Origin: an uncultured Chloroflexota bacterium
Lineage (GTDB): Bacteria > Chloroflexota > Limnocylindria > Limnocylindrales > CSP1-4
Length of the DNA: 5,671 nucleotides
NCBI GenBank assembly: GCA_903930745.1
Contig: CAIYZX010000568.1
Location: 1 to 5,671 of the forward strand
Direction: 5' to 3'
This document shows positions 1 through 4,729 of this stretch, piece by piece. Below the pieces are notes generated by a model. That model worked only from the letters and a program-made list of their open reading frames with translations, was not told the origin of the DNA and did not search any database. How positions within the stretch are numbered: the first letter of the stretch is position 1; the number at the start of each line of letters is the position of its first letter. The translations under genes were made by a program, and so were the position numbers.

Positions 1-1042
1 CAGGGCCGCCAGAGCCCGCCGGCCCTCCTGAGCCCGTGGGCTGAGGTGTCCGGGTCGCGGGGGACGCCGACGGGCTGCCCGCAGGGGTGGCGTTGCCGTT
101 GCCGCCGGGGGCCTGGCTGGCGCCCGGCCCACTTCCGCCCGTGCCGGACGATGCCGATGGCCCTTGCCCGCCGTCGTGGGCGGGCGTCGCCGACGTCCCC
201 GGCCCCGGGCTTCGCTGTTCGGTGCCGCTCGCGTTGCCCGAGGCGCCTGGTCCCGTGCCGCCGGTGCCCTGAGGCTCCCCGGATGCGCCACTGGCGCCTG
301 CGCCCTGGTTCGTGCCCTGGCTCCCGCCCGGCGCCGGACTGGCGTCAGGGGAGGCGGATGCTCCGGCCCCGGGGCTTGCGCCGCCTCCGGTGAGCGCGGC
401 CGCGAGCCGCCGGCCCGCCGCGATCGCGGCATCCCACGCAGGATCTGGGTTGTCCTGCCCGGCCGCCAGCTGCGCAAGCCGCTCCACCTGCGCCAGCACC
501 CGCTGGGCGGCGTCCGGGTCTGGCGTTGCCTGACCTGCCTCGAGGGCCGCGGTATCGGCGATCCGCGTGAAGGCCTGCAGCGCTGCCAGCGTGCCGGCGG
601 CATCGTGCGTGCTCGCCGTGTTGGCCATCTCAACCAGGCGGCGACCCAGGCGGTCCACCTGCGCGTCATCGCGCGCATCCGGATCGGAGGGGAGCGCCAC
701 CGCCTCCAGGGTGACGCGGGTGTCGTACAGGACGCCACCGGGGGTGCTCGCCGCCACCATGCCCACGCCGATGACGACCGTCATGGCCGCTGCGCCGGCG
801 AGGCCCGCGAGCCTGGCCGCCGGTCGCCGTGCCCTTGACATGCGTTGGGCCGGCTGCACGCCTGGCCCGAGCGCTCCGCTCGCCGTGGCCGCCGCGTACG
901 CAGACAGGACGGCTGCCCTCGTTGCCGGGGCGCCTTCGGCTGGAGCAGACCGCAGGAGCGCGCCAACCTTGCCTGCGAACACTGCGAGATCCCCGTCATC
1001 CCAGGGCGTGGTTGCCGGCACGGTGGCCCACGGTCGTCTCAT
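1..1042 (-). CDS. DUF5667-like single-pass membrane protein, probable anti-sigma factor, C-terminus beyond the window
   Basis: Reading the minus strand from the ATG at 1042 gives 347 codons without a stop to the window edge, so the gene is 3'-truncated here. Residues 1-75 are probably cytoplasmic. About 76-98 (Leu/Ala/Gly/Val-rich, ending MVAAS) is one membrane helix. Residues 100-170 (PGGVLYDTRVTLE, then an Asp/Arg/Ala-rich helical stretch with RLGRRLVEMA) resemble the DUF5667 pattern in which PGxxLYxxKxxxE follows a membrane helix. From about 219 onward is a low-complexity Gly/Ser/Pro/Ala/Gln/Thr tail with near-repeats GTGGTGPGAS (259-268) and GTGGSGPGAS (300-309). The start overlaps the sigma factor stop as ATGA and has a GGAGGT Shine-Dalgarno 6 nt upstream, so the two are translationally coupled. 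Such coupling is typical of sigma/anti-sigma pairs, and that role is inferred from position. No ZAS (HxxxCxxC) zinc motif is visible, so it is not a classical zinc anti-sigma factor. Confidence 0.85.
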   Translation of the reverse strand, partial: MRRPWATVPATTPWDDGDLAVFAGKVGALLRSAPAEGAPATRAAVLSAYAAATASGALGPGVQPAQRMSRARRPAARLAGLAGAAAMTVVIGVGMVAASTPGGVLYDTRVTLEAVALPSDPDARDDAQVDRLGRRLVEMANTASTHDAAGTLAALQAFTRIADTAALEAGQATPDPDAAQRVLAQVERLAQLAAGQDNPDPAWDAAIAAGRRLAAALTGGGASPGAGASASPDASPAPGGSQGTNQGAGASGASGEPQGTGGTGPGASGNASGTEQRSPGPGTSATPAHDGGQGPSASSGTGGSGPGASQAPGGNGNATPAGSPSASPATRTPQPTGSGGPAGSGGP

Positions 1043-1620
1043 GCCATCACCTCCACCAGCGCCGGCGTGCTCTCCAGACCGGCCCGGAGGGCGACGATGG
1101 CGCGGTGCTGCAACGCCCTGACGGCCTCGGACGAGCGACCCATCAGCACGGCCGTCTCCGAGGGCGAAAGCTCCGCGAGAAACCTCCAGACGAGCACGTC
1201 ACGCTGGTCTGCCGGCAGCAGGTCGATTGCCACGAGCAGGCGCTCCCGGTCATCTGAGCGGATGGCGGCCACGAGCGGGTCTTCGCCGGCGGCAACATGG
1301 TTGGCCGCGAGCTCGATGGGCGCGGCCGGGTGCGCTGTCCTCCGCTCGTCGATGACGAGGTTGCGCGCCACGCGGAAGACCCATGCCCCAAACGGCACGC
1401 CGGTGGCGCGGTAGCGGGGGAGCGCCTCGATCATCTTGACGAACACCTGCTGCACGATGTCCTCGACGTGGTCATCGCCCCGCACCTGCCGGCGAAGGAA
1501 CCGCCGGAGGCGCGGGGCGAAGTGGTCGTAGAGCGCAGCGAACGCGGCGGCATCGCCCCCGGTAGCCCGGCGGACAAGACCGTCGATCGCCGCCGCGTCA
1601 TCCTGCTGCACTTCGACCAT
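1039..1620 (-). CDS. ECF-type RNA polymerase sigma factor (sigma-70 family)
   Basis: A 193-residue protein with the two-domain layout of ECF sigma factors. It should direct RNA polymerase to a dedicated set of promoters. Region 2 spans about 27-94, with the conserved block VEDIVQQVFVKMIEALPRY (52-70) followed by FGAWVFRVARNLVIDERR (77-94), the core-binding and -10-recognition helices. A linker (95-123) leads to region 4 at about 124-178: LLPADQRDVLVWRF, then the helix-turn-helix LSPSETAVLMGRSSEAVRAL (151-170), which contacts the -35 element. There is no region 1.1 or 3, as expected for this size. The ATG at 1620 has a GGAAGG Shine-Dalgarno 7 nt upstream. The gene starts 18 nt after the 189-residue protein ends and overlaps the downstream membrane protein by 4 nt. 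It is probably held inactive by that protein. Its ECF subgroup and target promoters cannot be assigned by eye. Confidence 0.95.
   Translation of the reverse strand: MVEVQQDDAAAIDGLVRRATGGDAAAFAALYDHFAPRLRRFLRRQVRGDDHVEDIVQQVFVKMIEALPRYRATGVPFGAWVFRVARNLVIDERRTAHPAAPIELAANHVAAGEDPLVAAIRSDDRERLLVAIDLLPADQRDVLVWRFLAELSPSETAVLMGRSSEAVRALQHRAIVALRAGLESTPALVEVMA
1049..1054 (-). promoter_or_regulatory. Shine-Dalgarno GGAGGT inside the sigma factor gene
   Basis: On the minus strand GGAGGT lies 6 nt before the ATG at 1042, within the last codons of the sigma factor. With the ATGA overlap it fixes the start of the DUF5667-like protein and supports coupled translation of the pair. Confidence 0.85.
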
Positions 1621-1638
1621 GGACCAGCCTTCCGGGCG

Positions 1639-2208
1639 TCAGGGCACCGGCGTGACGGCCGGCCCGCCAGCGCCGTTGCGGTTCTGGGAGCCGGTGCCGT
1701 CGGCAACCGGAGACCCGGACGGAGAGGGCGTGCAGTCGGACGCCCTGTCCTGCAATCGGTCGCGGGTCTGATCCTGGTCTCCGGGGGCCTGGTCGTTGCC
1801 CCCCTGGGCGACACCGCCCTGCTGTCCGGCGCCCTGCGCCGCCACCTGGTCCTGACGGCCCGCAGTCGCCGGGGAGCCCGGGCCCTCGCCCGTACGCGTC
1901 TGCGCCTGGACCTGCTCCATGACACGAACCTGGGCGGACGGCATCGGCGAGGCGACCTGCTCACGCACCTGGTCACGCACCTGGAGGGGTTCGGCCGCCG
2001 CCGCGTCCGTGGTTGTGGACCGCAGCCGGTCCTGGACCTGGTCACGCGTGGCGTCGCCGGCCTGCACCTGCTCCGCGGCCGGGGCGCTGGCAGGCATCAC
2101 GACTGGAGCCACTGTCACGGCGCCCACGGCGACGGTCCCGGCGAGGGCCACGCCACCGATGAGCGCAGGCAGCTTCGCTGCGAGGATTGCTGGAAGGATG
2201 TTCATCAT
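1639..2208 (-). CDS. Gln/Arg/Asp-rich exported or membrane-anchored protein, unknown function
   Basis: I do not recognise this 189-residue protein as a family. It starts MMNILPAILAAKLPALIGG and has one hydrophobic segment at about 14-40 (signal peptide or anchor, ending near PASAPAA). The rest should be outside the membrane and is low-complexity. A Gln/Arg/Asp/Glu-rich part (46-104) contains TRDQVQDRLRS, VRDQVREQV and MEQVQAQT. A Gly/Gln/Ala-rich part (115-145) follows, then a related motif TRDRLQDRAS (148-157), one cysteine (159) and a Pro/Ser/Gly/Thr tail ending PAVTPVP. The RDQV/RDRLQ pieces look like degenerate amphipathic repeats. The ATG at 2208 is chosen because GGAGG lies 7 nt upstream. 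The open frame extends to 2346 but would then run into the preceding gene. The stop is 18 nt before the sigma factor start, so they are very likely co-transcribed. A role as sensor partner or ligand of the sigma/anti-sigma switch is inference only. Confidence 0.85.
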   Translation of the reverse strand: MMNILPAILAAKLPALIGGVALAGTVAVGAVTVAPVVMPASAPAAEQVQAGDATRDQVQDRLRSTTTDAAAAEPLQVRDQVREQVASPMPSAQVRVMEQVQAQTRTGEGPGSPATAGRQDQVAAQGAGQQGGVAQGGNDQAPGDQDQTRDRLQDRASDCTPSPSGSPVADGTGSQNRNGAGGPAVTPVP

Positions 2209-2215
2209 CGGACTG

Positions 2216-2220
2216 CCTCC
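2216..2220 (-). promoter_or_regulatory. Shine-Dalgarno GGAGG of the 189-residue protein
   Basis: GGAGG lies 7 nt before the ATG at 2208 (a second ATG follows directly at 2205). It decides the start over upstream alternatives in the same frame. Confidence 0.75.
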
Positions 2221-2221
2221 G

Positions 2222-2258
2222 GGACGGTGCCGGGGGAGCCCCCGGCGACACCCCGTCC
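2222..2258 (-). promoter_or_regulatory. Nested GC-rich hairpin upstream of the 189-residue protein
   Basis: The core is a perfect palindrome, GCCGGGGG-AG-CCCCCGGC (2229-2246). Outside it, GGTG (2226-2229) can pair with CACC (2249-2252), alternative to the outermost core pair, and GGAC (2222-2225) with GTCC (2255-2258), leaving small bulges. The structure ends one base before the Shine-Dalgarno at 2216-2220. On the minus strand no T-run follows, so it does not look like a classical intrinsic terminator. It may be a leader hairpin, an mRNA-processing or stabilising structure, or an operator. Function is not shown. Confidence 0.5.
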
Positions 2259-2308
2259 ACGTTCGGGATGGGTAAACGAACCAGCGGTCATCCTGTGACG
2301 CGGGTGGC

Positions 2309-2698
2309 TCACGGTGCCACCACCTCCCGGCCCTCGATCCAGTCACGGAGCGCGGTCACGGAGAACAGCTCGCTCTCGAGGTCCTTGACCGCGGTGGCGG
2401 GGTCCGTGTCCGCGGGCAGCTCGAACGCCGCAAGGAGCTCCGGGAGCGGGATCCCGAAGGCATCGGCCACTTCGCCGATGGACATCCAGCCCTTGATCTC
2501 CGTCACGGACTCGCCGGCGGGGGCAACGCGCTCGCCACCGCTGGTGGTACGGCCGCTGGTCTGGAAGGTCCCGGTGACCGAGCCCAGGCCGATGACGCCC
2601 GCGAAGACGCCCACCACCAGCATCCCGTAGATGCCCAGGGGGAGGTGCCGGCCCTTGCGGGCAGGGATGGGGCGCTCCGCCCCGGCGACGGCGCTCAC
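2309..2698 (-). CDS. Small membrane protein with a KGWMSIGEVADAFGIP-type domain, companion of the 4Fe-4S protein
   Basis: A 129-residue protein with a short basic N-terminus, one membrane helix at about 19-41 (LPLGIYGMLVVGVFAGVIG), the stretch FQTSGRTTSGGERV (45-58), and a soluble domain at about 65-122. The domain reads EIKGWMSIGEVADAFGIP, then LPELLAAFELPADTDP, KDLESE and SVTALRDWIEG. From memory, this small helical domain recurs in bacteria beside or fused to NapH/NosR-type 4Fe-4S membrane proteins; I know no experimentally defined function. The GTG start at 2698 forms a GTGA overlap with the upstream stop, so the two are translationally coupled and probably work as one complex. It has no cysteines and so does not itself bind an Fe-S cluster. 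It may be an assembly or docking subunit (inference). Confidence 0.85.
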   Translation of the reverse strand: MSAVAGAERPIPARKGRHLPLGIYGMLVVGVFAGVIGLGSVTGTFQTSGRTTSGGERVAPAGESVTEIKGWMSIGEVADAFGIPLPELLAAFELPADTDPATAVKDLESELFSVTALRDWIEGREVVAP

Positions 2699-3651
2699 GC
2701 CCGGCCGCCGATCGGCAGGCCCACGTGCAGCTCCAGCGCGCCCACGCGAGGGCAGGCCTCAACGCACTCCAGGCAGCCGATGCAATCGGGCGAGGTGACC
2801 TTGGTCGCCTTCGCCACGTCAATCTTCATGGGGCAGCTCCTTGAACAGAGGTTGCAGTCCACACACGCGGCGGCGGACCGCTCCAGGCGGACGGGGGAGA
2901 GCTTGGCCACGAGGCCATTGGCGGCACCCAGCGGACAGGCGTAGTTGCACCACGGCCGGTCCGTGAAGAGGGAGCCCACGAGGGTGAGGACGAGGACCAC
3001 GAGACCGAAGCCAACGCTGCCGGTGCCCACCTCGAGGAGGGCGTTCCAGGGGTCAACGTCACGGAAGACCATCACGCCGAAGACCGCGGCCCCGCCGATG
3101 GCCCACGCCAGCACGGCGTACTTGAGCAGCCGCAGCGGGCGGTCCAGGAAGGCGAGCGGGGCGGCGGCCCGATGGATCGCGCGCATCGCGCGGTGGGCGG
3201 CCGGCACGCGGCGCCGAACGAAGGCGCTCGCCCCGGCCACGATGTCCTGCATGAAGCCCAGGGGGCAGATCCAGCCGCAGAACGCGCCACGGGCCAGGAG
3301 CGCCAGCACCAGCACGGCCACGGCGAGGACCACGTTGGCCTCGTGGACGTGGGGCACGTAGGTGCCGGTGGTGACGAACGTGTAGAGCGTCTCGAGGCCG
3401 CCGAACGGGCAGAGCGCCTCGGCGCTGGTCACGGTGCCGCCCGCCTCTGCGGACAGCCACTTGGCGACGATCAGGTTGCCCACGATCGCGAGGACCAGGA
3501 GCTGCACCGCGCGGCGGGCGCCCTGGATGCCCTTGAGGGCGGCGAGCCCGCGGCGTGCCCGGCGGATGGAGCCGAAGCCGGTGGCGGGCGGCTTGGCGCG
3601 GGTGGTGCGCCGCTCCGGTGTGTCGATGAGGGTGATGGGCGAAGAGGTCAT
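2695..3651 (-). CDS. NapH/NosR-type membrane polyferredoxin (4Fe-4S binding protein)
   Basis: With the ATG at 3651 the product has 318 residues. About four membrane segments are visible (near 49-66, 105-121, 176-195, 213-230). Cysteine motifs in order: LCPFGG (C81); FCGWICPLG (C125, C129); CNYACPLG (C235, C239); then two ferredoxin clusters, CVDCNLCSRSCP (C263, 266, 269, 273) and CIGCLECVEACP (C290, 293, 296, 300). The paired CxxxCP motifs plus a C-terminal two-cluster ferredoxin are characteristic of the NapH/NosR/RdxA-like group, which moves electrons from the quinone pool towards periplasmic or membrane partners. The actual partner is unknown; no nap or nos gene is visible, so no symbol is given. 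The start at 3651 has AGGAG 8 nt upstream. An in-frame ATG at 3726, with GGAG 6 nt upstream, would add 25 residues without hydrophobic or conserved character. The stop overlaps the small membrane protein as GTGA. Confidence 0.9.
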   Translation of the reverse strand: MTSSPITLIDTPERRTTRAKPPATGFGSIRRARRGLAALKGIQGARRAVQLLVLAIVGNLIVAKWLSAEAGGTVTSAEALCPFGGLETLYTFVTTGTYVPHVHEANVVLAVAVLVLALLARGAFCGWICPLGFMQDIVAGASAFVRRRVPAAHRAMRAIHRAAAPLAFLDRPLRLLKYAVLAWAIGGAAVFGVMVFRDVDPWNALLEVGTGSVGFGLVVLVLTLVGSLFTDRPWCNYACPLGAANGLVAKLSPVRLERSAAACVDCNLCSRSCPMKIDVAKATKVTSPDCIGCLECVEACPRVGALELHVGLPIGGRA

Positions 3652-3659
3652 GGGCTGGG

Positions 3660-3664
3660 CTCCT
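3660..3664 (-). promoter_or_regulatory. Shine-Dalgarno AGGAG for the 4Fe-4S protein start at 3651
   Basis: AGGAG lies 8 nt before the ATG at 3651 and favours this start over the ATG at 3726. A second AGGAG (3673-3677) lies 13 nt further upstream in an imperfect 13-bp tandem repeat (3658-3670 and 3671-3683). Confidence 0.55.
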
Positions 3665-3726
3665 GGGCTGAGCTCCTGGGTGGAGCCGGTGGTCCGCACC
3701 GGACACGCACCAGCCTCACTGGCCAT

Positions 3727-3746
3727 CGTGGGCTCCGTGTGGAGCC
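3727..3746. repeat. Copy 1 of a 20-bp palindromic element in the divergent intergenic region
   Basis: Plus strand reads CGTGGGCTCCGTGTGGAGCC. It contains the perfect inverted repeat GGCTCC-GTGT-GGAGCC (3731-3746). The same element, with one base changed, occurs in opposite orientation at 3845-3864. It abuts the alternative ATG at 3726 of the 4Fe-4S protein. It could be an operator for a dimeric regulator, an RNA hairpin, or one end of a small foldback element. Confidence 0.75.
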
Positions 3747-3771
3747 GGGCTGTCGGCTCTGTGGGGGTTCC

Positions 3772-3819
3772 GTGAAGTCAGGCATGGCGCCCTGTCGGGC
3801 GGCCCGACCGAGCCTTCAC
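3772..3819. repeat. Central palindrome flanked by an outer 6-bp inverted repeat
   Basis: GTCGGGC-g-GCCCGAC (3794-3808) is a perfect odd palindrome. Around it, GTGAAG (3772-3777) and CTTCAC (3814-3819) form a further perfect 6-bp inverted pair. It lies between the two 20-bp repeat copies. It could be an operator or part of a larger foldable structure; function is not shown. Confidence 0.5.
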
Positions 3820-3844
3820 CATTCATCCGCAAGGGCTCCACGAC

Positions 3845-3864
3845 GGCTCCGCACGGAGCCCACG
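3845..3864. repeat. Copy 2 of the 20-bp palindromic element, inverted
   Basis: The minus strand reads CGTGGGCTCCGTGCGGAGCC, 19/20 identical to copy 1. The difference lies in the 4-base centre, and the GGCTCC/GGAGCC arms (3845-3850, 3855-3860) are preserved. It lies 84 bp upstream of the DUF2202 start, so the two copies sit one towards each divergent gene. Confidence 0.75.
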
Positions 3865-3948
3865 GGTGACACGGATCGTGGTGCCATCGACCTCACCAAG
3901 GAGGCCGCGACCGGCGCCGAAGCGCCAGGCACACAGAGGCACTCGGAC

Positions 3949-4635
3949 ATGCAGCTCTCACGGACAACGCTCGCCGTCATCGGTGCAGCCGCTCTCGCCC
4001 TCGTCATCACCACCGGCGTTGTGCTGGCGGCCGGACCCCGCACCGCCACGGGCACCACGCCGGTCGCCCCCGTCACCGGCACCTACGGGGCCGGTGCCGG
4101 CGCAGGCGGATACGGTCAGGGCGCCGGCCCCAACGGCGTCTCGGGCACCGCCGCGCGGGGCACCGCCCTCATCGACGTCTCCACGCTGGCGAGCGGCACC
4201 CTCACGGACGCCCAGCGCGCGATCCTGGTCCAGATGGTCGAGGAGGAGAAGCTGGCCCTGGACCTCTACACGGCGTTCTCCACGCAGTACGCCACGCCGG
4301 TGTGGAGCAACATCGCCCGCTCCGAGTCCACCCACCTGGCGGCCGTCCGGGCTCTGCTGGCCAAGTACGGGATCGCGGACCCCACGATCACGCTCGCGGC
4401 CGGTGACTACGCCACCCCGGCGGTGGATGCCATGTACGCCACGCTGCTCGCCCAGGGCCAGGCCTCCGAGTCCGCCGCATGGGCGGTGGGCCGGGCCGTG
4501 GAACTGGACGACATCGCGAAGCTGGACGCGGCTGCTGCCGGCGTCACCGCCACGGATGTGACCACGGTCTACGCCAGCCTGCGTGCGGCATCGGTCTCAC
4601 ACCTCGCCGCCTTCGACCGGCAGCTGGCCCGCTGA
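3949..4635 (+). CDS. Exported DUF2202 (ferritin-like) domain protein
   Basis: A 228-residue protein. Residues 1-28 (MQLSRTTLAV, then an Ala/Leu/Val core ending VVLAAG) form a signal peptide or N-terminal anchor. A Gly/Ala/Thr/Pro linker runs to about 75, and the domain fills 80-228. The domain matches the DUF2202 pattern: EEEKLALDLY (98-107), WSNIARSESTHLAAV (119-133), YGIADP, AVGRAVELDDI (179-189), VYASLRAASVSHLAAF (207-222). Candidate diiron ligands of a ferritin-like four-helix bundle are E98-E100, E126/H129, E185 and H218. Family function is not established, so metal binding or redox protection outside the membrane is inferred. The ATG at 3949 is chosen because the signal peptide begins there and AGAGG lies 9 nt upstream; the frame stays open far upstream but with non-coding character. 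It is divergent from the 4Fe-4S gene and convergent with the reductase gene. Confidence 0.9.
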   Translation: MQLSRTTLAVIGAAALALVITTGVVLAAGPRTATGTTPVAPVTGTYGAGAGAGGYGQGAGPNGVSGTAARGTALIDVSTLASGTLTDAQRAILVQMVEEEKLALDLYTAFSTQYATPVWSNIARSESTHLAAVRALLAKYGIADPTITLAAGDYATPAVDAMYATLLAQGQASESAAWAVGRAVELDDIAKLDAAAAGVTATDVTTVYASLRAASVSHLAAFDRQLAR

Positions 4636-4643
4636 CCATCGTG

Positions 4644-4660
4644 GGGCCGGCATCCGGCCC
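4644..4660 (+). terminator. GC hairpin just after the DUF2202 stop
   Basis: GGGCCGG-CAT-CCGGCCC is a perfect 7-bp stem with a 3-base loop, starting 9 nt after the stop at 4635. No T-run follows. It may be a terminator or an mRNA 3'-end stabiliser acting with the larger hairpin downstream. Confidence 0.5.
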
Positions 4661-4672
4661 TCCCCGCAACGA

Positions 4673-4707
4673 GAAGCCCCCTCACCGGGTCCCGGAGAGG
4701 GGGCTTC
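4673..4707. terminator. Strong hairpin between convergent genes, probable bidirectional terminator
   Basis: GAAGCCCCCTC (4673-4683) pairs perfectly with GAGGGGGCTTC (4697-4707), giving an 11-bp stem with a 13-base loop that contains CCGGG-T-CCCGG. It lies 37 nt after the DUF2202 stop and 22 nt beyond the reductase stop on the other strand, as expected for a shared terminator. The T-runs on both sides are short (TTC-rich), common for intrinsic terminators in very GC-rich genomes. Confidence 0.75.
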
Positions 4708-4729
4708 CTCACATGGGTTCGACGGAGCG

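Noticed and set aside
164..838. 224-codon plus-strand frame, and others at 46-393, 312-533, 567-1121 and 829-1414
   Set aside because: They are antisense shadows of the DUF5667-like and sigma factor genes, long only because stops are rare at this GC content. Products are Arg/Ala/Gly-rich without domains.
781..999. 72-codon minus-strand frame
   Set aside because: It lies wholly inside the DUF5667-like gene (1-1042) in another frame. Its product is Arg/Ser/Pro-rich with no motif, and the main frame has the good Shine-Dalgarno and ATGA coupling.
1297..2298. 333-codon plus-strand frame
   Set aside because: It is antisense to the sigma factor and the 189-residue protein, both supported by domains or by Shine-Dalgarno sites and gene spacing. 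The product is Arg/Gly/His-rich shadow sequence.
2259..2308. ECF-type promoter (GAAC near 2262-2265 on the minus strand) before the 189-residue protein
   Set aside because: The spacing from GAAC to a GTC-like -10 is too short and the -10 match is weak. I could not support a promoter by eye.
2209..2346. N-terminal extension of the 189-residue protein to an upstream start
   Set aside because: It would overlap the preceding gene by 38 bp and place 46 Arg/Trp/Pro-rich residues before the hydrophobic segment. The ATG at 2208 has GGAGG at ideal spacing.
3059..3706. 215-codon minus-strand frame inside the 4Fe-4S gene
   Set aside because: It is a frame-shifted shadow rich in Arg/His/Pro/Gly, while the other frame has all cysteine motifs intact.
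3172..3948. Upstream extension of the DUF2202 frame
   Set aside because: The extra 259 codons are antisense to the 4Fe-4S protein and then cross the intergenic repeats. The signal peptide begins at the ATG at 3949.
3747..3948. Sigma-70 type promoters for the two divergent genes
   Set aside because: I found no convincing pair of -35/-10 hexamers. Promoters must lie in this region if the genes are divergently transcribed, but I cannot place them.
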